A stretch of DNA of 46,033 bases, taken from a virus. Both the position numbers and the translations under genes were made by a program. The DNA lies in IMG/VR virus record IMGVR_UViG_3300044801_000258, positions 1 through 46,033 of that record, one strand, 5' to 3'. Positions 1 through 7,207 of the stretch are shown here, in pieces (the first letter of the stretch is position 1; each line of letters opens with the position of its first letter). The notes below the pieces were generated by a model. That model saw only the letters and a program-made list of their open reading frames with translations, was not told where the DNA came from and made no database searches.

Positions 1-127
1 CGCTGCCATCAAGGAATATTTGGACAATCACAACCAGAATCCTCGTGTCTTTGTATGGACCGCCTCGGTCGAACGAATCATATCCAAAGTCGCCAAATGT
101 AAAGAAGCGTTGGGGACACTACACTAG
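1..127 (+). mobile_element. 3' end of IS630-type transposase gene (partial at window edge)
   Basis: Bases 2-127 read in one frame for 41 residues to a TAG stop. The peptide contains WTASVERI and KCKEALGT, the C-terminal signature typical of IS630/Tc1-type DDE transposases. The N-terminal part lies outside the window, so it cannot be decided whether the element is intact. It is directly followed by the prophage and probably marks the left host flank. The element's right terminal repeat was not identified with certainty. Confidence 0.75.
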
Positions 128-201
128 AACAGGCTAGATAAGGCTACAAGCGACAATTTGACAGGATCATGCGAGAGGATCATCGTTTTCGAGAGTTGGG
201 C

Positions 202-645
202 TTAGGACGGGCCTTTGAGGGGGCGGCGATGGCCGGGCACAGGATGGGTTTTAAGATGGTGCCGGGCGTTGAAGCCGCACCCGGCGAGCTCCATGGCGTT
301 CGAGAACTGTGCCTCCAAAATACTCCTCTCATCCAGATCAAGCGTAGACGTCTCCAAGAGATGCTCGAACTGAGCGGTGTTGGTGTCATCAAATTCTTCC
401 GCCATATCAGGCGTGCAATGGATGGCTTTGAGGGAATCGATCTGGATACGGGCTCGGGCGCGGGCGCCGTCTTTCTCAGACTCTGAATTGGCCCATGCGA
501 TGAGGATGCAAAGAGCCGCAACCCCGAGGAGCGAGAGGAAAACTATAAGAGGCGCGCGGCTAGGCTTAAGGCGGCGCCCGCAGTGGCGGCACCGGGTGGC
601 CTGGTCCGAGATGTCTTCCGAAAGGCAGAAACGGCAGGTTTGCAT
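202..645 (-). CDS. zinc-ribbon single-pass membrane protein
   Basis: 147-residue protein with two CxxC pairs in the first 25 residues (CRFC and CRHC), a zinc-ribbon pattern, then one hydrophobic helix (about residues 32-52) and a soluble C-terminal half. The start was chosen at the ATG whose reverse-strand leader carries an AAGGAAGG Shine-Dalgarno five bases upstream; a longer ORF starts eight codons earlier. It lies downstream of the repressor on the same strand, so it may be a prophage-expressed (lysogenic) gene, or a host gene at the left junction. No specific function is recognised. Confidence 0.6.
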   Translation of the reverse strand: MQTCRFCLSEDISDQATRCRHCGRRLKPSRAPLIVFLSLLGVAALCILIAWANSESEKDGARARARIQIDSLKAIHCTPDMAEEFDDTNTAQFEHLLETSTLDLDERSILEAQFSNAMELAGCGFNARHHLKTHPVPGHRRPLKGPS

Positions 646-665
646 TTTACCTTCCTTATATAGAG

Positions 666-1145
666 TCACTTAACCTTGGCGTATTTAAGATCCCTCCATT
701 GGGTGCTGCGCCTGACCAAGCGTTCGCGCTCGGCGCGGAGAGCTTCTTTCGCGCCAGCATGCCCCGCCAGCGCTGCCTCGCGAATCAGCTTCAAGCCAGT
801 AACCGCATCATTATAGTATTCCAACAATTCAGTATCAGGCTGGGGCCCCATGCCGGGGCGCTTCTGATTCACAGGGGATGGTGGAGGCTGCAGGGATTCT
901 CCATGATCCTCTAGCTCCATTGCCCAGTGAATTCTCTTTAGACCTCTCTCTTCGGCGAGGCGGGAAAGTTTTTCAAGATTTCTGCCGCGCGGTGTGCACT
1001 CTCCCGATTCCCAGAATTGATAGGCCCTTACAGATTTCAACCCCAATTCTCTTGCCATCCCGTCCTGGGTCTCATGCAGGAACCTACGTAGGCGCCGAAT
1101 AGTCGGGGCAAATAGTCCGCTGTTAATTTTTACTTTGGCCTTCAT
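666..1145 (-). CDS. XRE-type helix-turn-helix repressor, likely prophage immunity repressor
   Basis: About 159 residues. An XRE/Cro-C1-like helix-turn-helix occupies roughly residues 14-65 (FLHETQDGMARELG, then SVRAYQFWESGE), followed by a charged C-terminal region. It is transcribed leftward, away from the Cro/Ner-like gene at 1212, which is the classic arrangement of a phage lysogeny switch. The ORF is open up to 1223, but an ATG there would put the start inside the divergent promoter and overlap the other gene, so the ATG at 1143-1145 is preferred. The target is probably the repeat cluster at 1158-1211. Confidence 0.7.
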   Translation of the reverse strand: MKAKVKINSGLFAPTIRRLRRFLHETQDGMARELGLKSVRAYQFWESGECTPRGRNLEKLSRLAEERGLKRIHWAMELEDHGESLQPPPSPVNQKRPGMGPQPDTELLEYYNDAVTGLKLIREAALAGHAGAKEALRAERERLVRRSTQWRDLKYAKVK

Positions 1146-1152
1146 TTTTCGC

Positions 1153-1181
1153 TTGACACGAAGAATCTCTTCACGTAGTAT
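1153..1181 (+). promoter_or_regulatory. early rightward promoter, sigma70 type
   Basis: A perfect -35 box TTGACA (1153-1158), a 17-bp spacer and a -10 box TAGTAT (1176-1181) point rightward at the gene starting at 1212, with a predicted transcript start near 1188. This is the only near-consensus promoter noticed in the early region. It would drive the transposition genes, and the operator repeats overlap it directly. Confidence 0.7.
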
Positions 1182-1211
1182 CTCTTCGTTTGAACCTGTA
1201 AATACGTTTAC
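1158..1211. promoter_or_regulatory. operator repeats of the lysogeny switch
   Basis: Inverted arms ACGAAGA (1158-1164) and TCTTCGT (1183-1189) bracket the spacer and -10 region. The octamer ATCTCTTC occurs twice in direct orientation (1165-1172 and 1180-1187), and GAAGA-ATC-TCTTC forms a short palindrome (1160-1172). A second palindrome, GTAAA-TACG-TTTAC (1198-1211), ends at the base before the ATG at 1212. These are plausible sites for the repressor and for the Cro/Ner-like protein; the assignment is inferred from position. Confidence 0.55.
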
Positions 1212-1460
1212 ATGAGTAACCATAACACAAAGCGCAGAGTTCCCAAAGCGACGCGGCGACTGATTCTATTGTCTCCGGGAGCATCAGCCGCAATCGCTCG
1301 AAAGGCGAAATGTAGTCAGGCGCTCGTTTCGTTGATCCTCGCGGAGCAGCGCAACTGTACTGACGGCGTTTGGGAGGCCATTGTGAATTGGGCTGCTGAG
1401 CCTCGAACATCCGTCCTTGCGGAGATGGCGGAACAGGAATTATCCGCCGCGAAGATTTGA
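1212..1460 (+). CDS. small Cro/Ner-like DNA-binding protein
   Basis: 82 residues with a basic N-terminus and a helix-turn-helix-like stretch (ASAAIARKAKCSQALVSLIL, about residues 24-43). It is the first gene rightward from the early promoter and divergent from the repressor, the position of ner in Mu and cro in lambdoid phages. Its likely role is to shut down early or repressor transcription. The ATG follows the palindrome at 1198-1211 and no strong Shine-Dalgarno is visible. Confidence 0.6.
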   Translation: MSNHNTKRRVPKATRRLILLSPGASAAIARKAKCSQALVSLILAEQRNCTDGVWEAIVNWAAEPRTSVLAEMAEQELSAAKI

Positions 1461-1470
1461 GATTCCAGGC

Positions 1471-1722
1471 ATGGCAATTCCAGACGACAGCGAGATTCTA
1501 AGCACGATTTCAGCGAAAGTTCCGCGCTGGGTGGAGGACGAACTCTTGCGTGTTTGCCGGGAAACCGGGCTCATGCTCTCGCAAGCGGTTCGAATCGAAC
1601 TCATAGAGTTAGCCAAAATCACCAAAAAGAATTTCAAGCGCGGCCCAGCTCTAGGACCGTTCCTGGAGCACCTAGAATTTCACTCTCGACAATACGACCT
1701 TTTTTTTGGAAGCAAGAAGTAA
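1471..1722 (+). CDS. small helical protein, early region
   Basis: 83 residues (MAIPDDSEIL...). The segment VPRWVEDELLRVCRETGLMLSQAVRIELIE looks like a ribbon-helix-helix or short helical DNA-binding fold, but the family is not recognised. The ATG at 1471 is ten bases after the stop of the Cro/Ner-like gene, suggesting translational coupling. A longer in-frame ORF reaches back into that gene and is unlikely to be used. Confidence 0.5.
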   Translation: MAIPDDSEILSTISAKVPRWVEDELLRVCRETGLMLSQAVRIELIELAKITKKNFKRGPALGPFLEHLEFHSRQYDLFFGSKK

Positions 1723-1757
1723 ATGACGTAAATGACGGCGGATTGGGCAAGGGCGCA

Positions 1758-1937
1758 ATGAGCAATTTCGCATCGACTTTAGGCCTTTTGGTTTTTGCCG
1801 CGCTGGTGGTTGGCGTAGCGCTCGTAGCCAAGCGGTTCCCCGCGCTGGGGGCCCTCTTGGCGCTGTGGCCGTCGGTCGCCATATTCGTTGGCCTGATTGT
1901 GTGGTTGGTGACGGACTATTTCAGGCCCAGGATTTGA
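1758..1937 (+). CDS. 59-residue integral membrane protein
   Basis: Two hydrophobic helices (about residues 7-24 and 30-50), with a short basic turn between them and a positively charged C-terminus (DYFRPRI). The ATG at 1758 is preferred over an upstream start that would overlap the previous gene by more than 150 bases. Small membrane proteins are common in phage early regions (superinfection exclusion, lysis timing), but nothing here fixes the role. Confidence 0.45.
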   Translation: MSNFASTLGLLVFAALVVGVALVAKRFPALGALLALWPSVAIFVGLIVWLVTDYFRPRI

Positions 1938-1959
1938 GATCTCAAATTGGAGGTTGGAG

Positions 1960-2286
1960 ATGAAAGGGAAAAAGCCTCTTACGCGACGGCAAGAGATCAG
2001 GGCGTTGAGACAGAACATCGCGGAGCTGAAGGACTCGCACCGGGTGCTGCTGTGGAAGGATGTAGTACCACTGATGAAGCGGCTGCCAGTACTCAAGCGC
2101 GCAGAAAAGCTGGCGCGGGCTGAGCGCGCGTTGGTGCGCAGCGTCGAGGAGGATAAGGGAAGCCCCCAGTTGGAGTTGCTGAGTTTCGACATGGCCAGCC
2201 CTCCTGCTGCACCGCCTCCTGCGGGCGATGGTCGGCTCGAAGCCCAGGCCCCGCTGCTGACACAGGCGGAGCGGCTCGGGCAATAG
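1960..2286 (+). CDS. basic helical early protein of unknown function
   Basis: 108 residues. The first 70 are highly basic and helical (KGKKPLTRRQEIRALRQNI onward) and the tail is rich in Pro and Ala. A GGAGG sequence eight bases upstream of the ATG at 1960 is a good ribosome-binding site. It lies between the regulator genes and the transposase. The leader overlaps an imperfect TTGAGATCTCAA palindrome at 1935-1946. Confidence 0.5.
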   Translation: MKGKKPLTRRQEIRALRQNIAELKDSHRVLLWKDVVPLMKRLPVLKRAEKLARAERALVRSVEEDKGSPQLELLSFDMASPPAAPPPAGDGRLEAQAPLLTQAERLGQ

Positions 2287-2317
2287 CGGGGGAACCCCCA
2301 ATTGGAGATTTCGGACA

Positions 2318-4573
2318 ATGGCCGATACGGGTTGGATTACGGTGGAGGAAGCGGCGGAACTGGACCAGATCTCCCTGGTGCAAGCAAAACGGCGGGCGCT
2401 GGGGAAATGCGAGCCTGGCTATGTTTCGCGGTTGGAAGCGAATTCCAGCGGGCGGATGCGGCGCATGGTTTATGTGGCGTCGCTTTCACTCGACGGGCAA
2501 GAACGGCGGCGGGAAAAGCAGGTGTCAGGTGTCAGGTGTCAGGTGTCAGGGCCAGAAGAAGCCGACAGCGACACTACTATACAAATGTTTAGTGGCGCCA
2601 AGAAAAATGGCTCGGGGCAGCTTTCATTTCTCGATCGGACGGAAGAGGACGCGGCGATCGAGGCGGTGAAAGCGAAGCTGGTGAAGACGGCGCCTTCACA
2701 GATCGCGCCACTGCTCGCGCGCTATCGGGCCATCCAGCCGCTCACCAACCACGATTTCTCCGCCCTGGGGCTAGGTAGCAAAACCTCCTACGCGAGCACC
2801 ATGTCGCGGCAGCTTGGCCTGTCGGCGCGGCATTTTCAGCGCCTACGGGAGCGCTACGCAGCCGCATTCGAGAGTTTGGGCCTCGAGGCCGCGATTGAAA
2901 GCCTGGCGCTGAATTCCCCCGGCCCCGCGAAGTGGACCGGATCGCCTCTCGACCCCGCCACGGATGAAGGCCGCTCCAACATTATGTATATCCAGGACTG
3001 CTGGGAGTTCAAGCACCTCACCCGCCGGCAGAGTTACCATGCGCTGAAATTCTACCTTGAGGAAAAACAGAGAGGCACCGGCGGCTCCTGGGTCTACGCG
3101 ATTCCGACCGAGCAGGCTGTTTCAAGATTCATCAACACGCCGCCGCCGGATGGCCTGGGGGGCGACCTGAATCCGCGGCGCAACGGACTGGAGGCGATCA
3201 AGGCCGCAGCGGGCCACCTCGACTGCACCTACGATGACGAGGCTGCGAACGACACCTGGTGCATTGACGAATGGGAGCTGGATGGCGCCTTTTACAACAT
3301 TGAGAAGCGCCGTGAGATCTTCTGGTCGATCTACCTGGTTTCGGTCATTGATGAGCGCACCACGCGGATCCTCGATTGGACGCTGGCTTACCACCTAAAC
3401 GTGGAGACGGTGCTCGATCTGCTCGAGCGCTGCGTGCGCGAGTTTGGGCCTCCGCTTTATCTGCGGTCTGACCAGGCCGGGCATTTTCGAGGTAAGGTCC
3501 TGGGCGGAGGCCGAGCGCCGCTCGGCCCTACGGTCGTGCAATCGCGCGGCAAGTTGCTCGACGCGGCGCTGGGCGCAATGGGGCAGCTTGGCGTGCAACC
3601 AGTCAGCCCGGAAGGGCACAACCCGCGCTCGAATCGAATCGAGCGCATGCACGGTCTCTACGCCGAGCGCGCCCAGGAGGATTTCGGCCCGAGCTGGCGC
3701 GGCTCGGCCAAGAAGGAAATCCATCCGGGCGTCACCGAACGCCAGATGAGCGGGATTGACGAGCGCGTGGCGCGGCATATTAAGGAGCACTGCAAGGCCG
3801 GGACTTCCGGGCCGCTTATCCTTTCTACTGCCGACGGGGAGCGCATCGTGGGCAAGTGGGTCGAGGAAATCAACCTGGCCGACACCGACGCCAAGGGCTG
3901 CCACGGCATGTCGCGCCTGGCGGCCTATAAGGAATTCTGCGCGCGGCGCGAACGGCCCACGGCGGAGATGGTCGATATGGCGTTTGCCGAGCGCGGCGAG
4001 CATGTAATCCTGCCGGGCGGCATTGTCGAGTGGCGCGATAAGCTACGCTATTCGAGCCCGGAGCTGATCGGCCGTCCAGGCGAGTGCGTCGAGATGCTGC
4101 GCTACCGGGACGACACCTCGCGGATCATTGTCGAGCTGGATGGCCAGCTTGTGATCGCCGAGCGGCGTCCCCTGGTGGGGCGCAACACGCCTGGACTGCT
4201 TAGCGAGGAAATCGAGAAGCTGGCGCGGATCAGGAAGCAGGTGTCAGGCGCCAGGTGTCAGGCGCCAGGCATTGAAGATTCCAGATTTCAGGTTTCAGAC
4301 CAAGATTCCCCGGCGGGGGCCCACGGCGAGAAAGCCCTGAAGAAAACTCATAATGAAACCCCACCAACACAGCCCACCAGCGCCAACCCGTCGGGAATAG
4401 ATGTAGGGGCACGGCTCGCCGTGCCCACGCACGATGCGGAAGCACATCCGGAGATTTCGTCTGTGGAGTGGATGGCGGCCCGGGTCGAGCACGGCTATCG
4501 GCCACCTTCGAGCGATAACGTTCCGCCCCTGCACGAGCTGGAGGAATTTGACCCCACGATGGAGGAATTGTGA
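2318..4573 (+). CDS. MuA-type DDE transposase
   Basis: 751 residues. It would cut and join phage ends during integration and replicative transposition. The core (about residues 300-450) reads CIDEWELDG, then YLRSDQ, then RIERMHG. The second and third catalytic acids are D385 and E442; the first is D317 or D322. The spacing closely matches MuA. A C-terminal beta-barrel-like and basic tail region follows. The gene has absorbed repeat DNA in frame: a GTGTCAG array at 2519-2550 (VSGVRCQVSG), a palindrome at 3509-3527 between D385 and E442, and arrays at 4238-4312 and 4403-4426. The stop overlaps the next start. Confidence 0.9.
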   Translation: MADTGWITVEEAAELDQISLVQAKRRALGKCEPGYVSRLEANSSGRMRRMVYVASLSLDGQERRREKQVSGVRCQVSGPEEADSDTTIQMFSGAKKNGSGQLSFLDRTEEDAAIEAVKAKLVKTAPSQIAPLLARYRAIQPLTNHDFSALGLGSKTSYASTMSRQLGLSARHFQRLRERYAAAFESLGLEAAIESLALNSPGPAKWTGSPLDPATDEGRSNIMYIQDCWEFKHLTRRQSYHALKFYLEEKQRGTGGSWVYAIPTEQAVSRFINTPPPDGLGGDLNPRRNGLEAIKAAAGHLDCTYDDEAANDTWCIDEWELDGAFYNIEKRREIFWSIYLVSVIDERTTRILDWTLAYHLNVETVLDLLERCVREFGPPLYLRSDQAGHFRGKVLGGGRAPLGPTVVQSRGKLLDAALGAMGQLGVQPVSPEGHNPRSNRIERMHGLYAERAQEDFGPSWRGSAKKEIHPGVTERQMSGIDERVARHIKEHCKAGTSGPLILSTADGERIVGKWVEEINLADTDAKGCHGMSRLAAYKEFCARRERPTAEMVDMAFAERGEHVILPGGIVEWRDKLRYSSPELIGRPGECVEMLRYRDDTSRIIVELDGQLVIAERRPLVGRNTPGLLSEEIEKLARIRKQVSGARCQAPGIEDSRFQVSDQDSPAGAHGEKALKKTHNETPPTQPTSANPSGIDVGARLAVPTHDAEAHPEISSVEWMAARVEHGYRPPSSDNVPPLHELEEFDPTMEEL

Positions 4574-4851
4574 AGGCATATTCCTGGTGTCGGGTGACCG
4601 ACGGCCTGGGCGGCCACAGCGTGGCGCGGATCCGCGTGGCGCTCGAGGGCGCGACACATAAGACGCTGGCCTCCTGGCGGGAGATGAAGCGGCGGATTGC
4701 GGCGCTTACGGACGTCGAGTTGGCGCTGGCCATGGAGTTCGAGCGCATGGGACGGCGCCGCACGGAGCACTTGAAGCTGCTCGATATCGAAATGCGGCGG
4801 CGCGCGGGGGATGTGGAGGACCGGAAGTTCAAGGTGGAAACGAAATTATGA
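4570..4851 (+). CDS. helical protein coupled to the transposase, unknown function
   Basis: 93 residues, starting with a GTG that overlaps the transposase stop (GTGA), which indicates translational coupling. The body is helical and strongly charged (ASWREMKRRIAALTDVELAL..., then EFERMGRRRTEHLKLLDIEMRRR). No family is recognised. Its place between the MuA-like and MuB-like genes suggests a role in transposition or early regulation. Confidence 0.6.
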   Translation: MKAYSWCRVTDGLGGHSVARIRVALEGATHKTLASWREMKRRIAALTDVELALAMEFERMGRRRTEHLKLLDIEMRRRAGDVEDRKFKVETKL

Positions 4852-5108
4852 ATTGCGTACCTATCGATTTCGGCAATGGCGTGACAGGGTTTGTATGCGG
4901 ACGCTCGCGGCGCCGCAAGTCGTGCGCGAGTTGCGGCCGGCCAGGAACTATCCAGTGCGATTATCCGGTCAGGCGCCTCATAGGGCTTCATCTTACCGAA
5001 AAGCTGCAGACCTGCGACCGCTGGCAGTGCGACGGATGCGCCACGCAGATCAGCCCCAACATGCATTACTGTAAGCCGCACGCAGCGACGGGGCCGCCCA
5101 AACTGTGA
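4848..5108 (+). CDS. cysteine-rich small protein, probable zinc binder
   Basis: 86 residues. The start ATGA overlaps the previous stop. Cysteines pair as CASCG, CDRWQCDGC and a late C..H (HYCKPH), consistent with two zinc knuckles. It belongs to the tight 2318-5108 transposase operon. The function is unknown. Confidence 0.55.
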   Translation: MNCVPIDFGNGVTGFVCGRSRRRKSCASCGRPGTIQCDYPVRRLIGLHLTEKLQTCDRWQCDGCATQISPNMHYCKPHAATGPPKL

Positions 5109-5141
5109 ACTGAAAACTGACGACTGAAGACTGAGGACTAA
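5106..5141. repeat. degenerate AACTGA/GACTGA tandem array before the MuB-like gene
   Basis: A run of near-copies of a 7-8 bp unit (GAACTGA, AAACTGA, CGACTGA, AGACTGA, GGACTA) fills the gap and ends just before the next start. Related arrays lie at 11393-11412, 14959-14990, 41361-41390 and 41912-41948. Confidence 0.6.
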
Positions 5142-5147
5142 TAAAGC

Positions 5148-5900
5148 ATGCCTACCTATTTTCCAAAGCTCAGATCGGCGCAAGTGGTCGAGAAGGCGCT
5201 TGACCGGATGGTCGAGCACGAGATCATGGTCGCGATTGTAGGGCCGGCTGGAGTGGGCAAGACCGTGCCGCTGCAGCATTGGCGGAAGACGCGGGGAATC
5301 CCTCACGTCTGGATCGAAGCCACGCTGGGCGGCTCGCTTTCGGCGCTCGTGGGCGCGCTGGCGGAAGGCGTGGGCATCGGGGCGGGCGGCTCGCTCGACG
5401 CCAAGTCGGTGAAGATCGCCGAGACCCTGGCGCTGGCGCCGCGCGCGGTGATTATCGATGAATCGGACTTCCTGCAAAATACCGCGCTCAACCGCGTGCG
5501 GGCCATCTACGACCGGGCGCAAATGATTCGCGACGACGATGACGGCCGCGCCTTCCCTTTGGCGCTGATTGGCACCGAAGCGCTGCGCACGCGGCTGAGG
5601 CGCGATGAGGAACGCGCCGAACAGATGCTGCGGCGCATCGGCGAATTCGATACGGTCCCCAAGCTTAACCAGGCGGAGTGCGTGGGGATCCTCGAAGCGC
5701 GATGGGGGCTTGATGGCAAGCATGACGTGGGGCTGGCCGCCGGCTCGGCCGAAGAGCTGCTGCGGCTTTCGCGTGGCTCCATAGGCTGGCTCAACAAGAT
5801 CGTGCCGCTCGCTATCGATTTGGCGAAGCGCGACGGCAAGACCATTACGCCGCAGATCGTGCGCGCGACCGCGCGATACCTTGTGGGAGTCGAAGCGTGA
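5148..5900 (+). CDS. MuB/TniB-type AAA ATPase, transposition target-selection protein
   Basis: 250 residues. Walker A GPAGVGKT is at residues 32-39 and Walker B AVIIDESD has D104/E105. An arginine-rich AAA C-terminal part follows (RLRRDEERAEQMLRRIGEFD) and the lid has the LSRGSIGWLNKI pattern of the AAA_22/TniB group. In Mu the equivalent protein binds target DNA, delivers it to the transposase and provides target immunity. The gene follows the transposase operon after a 39-bp repeat-filled gap and has only a weak ribosome-binding site. Confidence 0.85.
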   Translation: MPTYFPKLRSAQVVEKALDRMVEHEIMVAIVGPAGVGKTVPLQHWRKTRGIPHVWIEATLGGSLSALVGALAEGVGIGAGGSLDAKSVKIAETLALAPRAVIIDESDFLQNTALNRVRAIYDRAQMIRDDDDGRAFPLALIGTEALRTRLRRDEERAEQMLRRIGEFDTVPKLNQAECVGILEARWGLDGKHDVGLAAGSAEELLRLSRGSIGWLNKIVPLAIDLAKRDGKTITPQIVRATARYLVGVEA

Positions 5901-5928
5901 CGAAATGGTGAATAGCGAATGGTGAATT

Positions 5929-6150
5929 ATGAACAATCAAAAAGCAGAAGGCAGAAAGCGGAAGGCGCAGCCGGATCGCCTTCGCATATTGAAGCAGTTG
6001 GCTATATCTCTTCCCATCCCGGCCTGGGAATACGTTTTGGAGGCTCTAGCCGTAAAAGCAGCCATGGACTCCGTGGGAGACCGTCTCGATTTGCGGGCGA
6101 TCAATACCGGCGCCCTAATTCGCCTTGCTATACAGAAGAATGGTGAGTAG
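5929..6150 (+). CDS. 73-residue protein with a repeat-derived N-terminus
   Basis: The first 15 residues (NNQKAEGRKRKAQPD) are encoded by an AGCAGAAGGCAGAAAGC repeat that also occurs, in antisense orientation, in the signal peptides of the genes at 21813 and 22362. The remainder (RILKQLAISLPIPAWEYVLE...) is helical and looks like genuine coding sequence. The preceding 5903-5930 is a GAATGGTGAAT-type array. The function is unknown and the true start could be further in. Confidence 0.45.
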   Translation: MNNQKAEGRKRKAQPDRLRILKQLAISLPIPAWEYVLEALAVKAAMDSVGDRLDLRAINTGALIRLAIQKNGE

Positions 6151-6163
6151 TGAATGGTGAACC

Positions 6164-6604
6164 ATGAAAATTCTTGCCGTGGGCCCTATTTCGTATGAAT
6201 TCAATCAGGCCATAGGGGCGCTCATCAAGCTTGGCTGCCCGGCCGATAGTTTGTGGCTGGCGCACAACCTGGATACCGCCAACAAGCTCTTGCCGGATGC
6301 TGATGCAGTGCTCTCCGCGGACACTTTCCCCAGCCACGCGGGGCGCGCCTCTGAGCCCGCCGAAACGCGGCAAAACAATTGGGCGGCGCTGGCGCTCAAA
6401 TGCATGCGGGCGAAGAAGCGGTTCGTGCTGCTGACCGGAGACGAGCGTCTGATGCTGCGTATGAACGCGGTGGCTAAGGAATCCGAGCTCGGCACGGGGC
6501 CCAGCCGCCCGTTTGCCGCCTTTCATAGCAGCCACGCGCAGGAAGCGTGCCAGGCGCTGCTAGCGGGATCGGGAGATCGGGCCATCGAGCCATCGGGTCA
6601 TTGA
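6164..6604 (+). CDS. hypothetical early phage protein
   Basis: 146 residues. The N-terminus MKILAVGPISYEFNQAIGAL begins as a beta strand and turn like a Rossmann-type fold. Later segments (DADAVLSADTFPSH and KKRFVLLTGDERLM) alternate strand and helix. No family is identified. The last ten residues (SGDRAIEPSGH) are encoded by an ATCGGG-type repeat array that continues past the stop to 6640. The start follows a GAATGGTGAACC array that may supply a weak GGTGA ribosome-binding site. Confidence 0.55.
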   Translation: MKILAVGPISYEFNQAIGALIKLGCPADSLWLAHNLDTANKLLPDADAVLSADTFPSHAGRASEPAETRQNNWAALALKCMRAKKRFVLLTGDERLMLRMNAVAKESELGTGPSRPFAAFHSSHAQEACQALLAGSGDRAIEPSGH

Positions 6605-6653
6605 GTCATCGGATCATTGGCTGACTGAGTTAAAGAATAAAGGGAGAGCGACT

Positions 6654-7019
6654 ATGGCTGAAGAGGATTCCAAAGCGATGTGGAGCGATCTGGTGAACGC
6701 GGAAAGATACGGCGCCAGGCGCGCGGTGAGGCCGGTGGCTGTAGGGCCGAACGGCGTTCGGCCATGCACTGACGAGGCGATCCTGGACTGCGTGCGGCTG
6801 ACCGTATCCCATCAGGAAACCGGCGCGCAAGCGAGCTATCTCCGCGAAGATGCCGTCAGAGGTAACATCGAGGCGGCCTATAAGCGGGGCCGCGCGGACG
6901 AGACCACGCGCCTCCGGCGCATTCATCAGGTCGACCGGCTATTCGCCTGGTGTTTCCTGGCGACCACCGTGATCCTGCTGGGCGTTGTGCTCGTCTACGT
7001 TATTTTCGGAGGCGGCTAG
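6654..7019 (+). CDS. small protein with a C-terminal membrane anchor
   Basis: 121 residues, preceded by a good AGGGAGAG ribosome-binding site. The soluble N-terminal part is interrupted by a palindromic repeat (6741-6763) translated as VAVGPNGVRPC. The C-terminal 30 residues form one hydrophobic helix (LFAWCFLATTVILLGVVLVY) ending in GGG. It probably sits in the inner membrane with its N-terminus in the cytoplasm. Role unknown. Confidence 0.55.
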   Translation: MAEEDSKAMWSDLVNAERYGARRAVRPVAVGPNGVRPCTDEAILDCVRLTVSHQETGAQASYLREDAVRGNIEAAYKRGRADETTRLRRIHQVDRLFAWCFLATTVILLGVVLVYVIFGGG

Positions 7020-7021
7020 CA

Positions 7022-7207
7022 GTGGCCGAGCCCTACAACAGCGCCCCGCCGAGGCCGTTCGAGCCGGTGGAGTCAATTCCACTCGCGGAGGCTGTGCTTT
7101 GCGCGAATTGCAACTGCATCACGCGCGCAAAGAACGGCCACTGTCTGGTCTGCCAGAGTCGCAGCATTGTCAATCTGGCGACCATTTTGGATCGCGAGGC
7201 ATGGTGA
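7022..7207 (+). CDS. 61-residue zinc-ribbon protein
   Basis: A GTG start two bases after the preceding stop opens a 61-residue ORF. Two cysteine pairs (CANC and CLVC) about 18 residues apart fit a zinc ribbon. Its TGA stop overlaps the ATG of the next gene by one base, so it is part of a coupled series of small early genes. Function unknown. Confidence 0.5.
   Translation: MAEPYNSAPPRPFEPVESIPLAEAVLCANCNCITRAKNGHCLVCQSRSIVNLATILDREAW

Noticed and set aside
128-201. Search for left prophage end and 5-bp target duplication typical of Mu
   Set aside because: No TG...CA end pair with a matching 5-bp repeat could be fixed by eye between this segment and 45379-45737; the boundary is left open.
651-676. 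Sequence CTTATATAG...CACTTAACC near the left end, similar to the cassette ends
   Set aside because: It has a six-base interruption, no GGG end, no inverted partner and no flanking duplication; it overlaps the end of the repressor gene. Probably coincidence.
4230-5936. 568-residue open frame on the minus strand
   Set aside because: Antisense to the transposase end and the MuB-like gene, whose motifs are clear; no domain is recognisable in the minus frame and it runs through repeat arrays.
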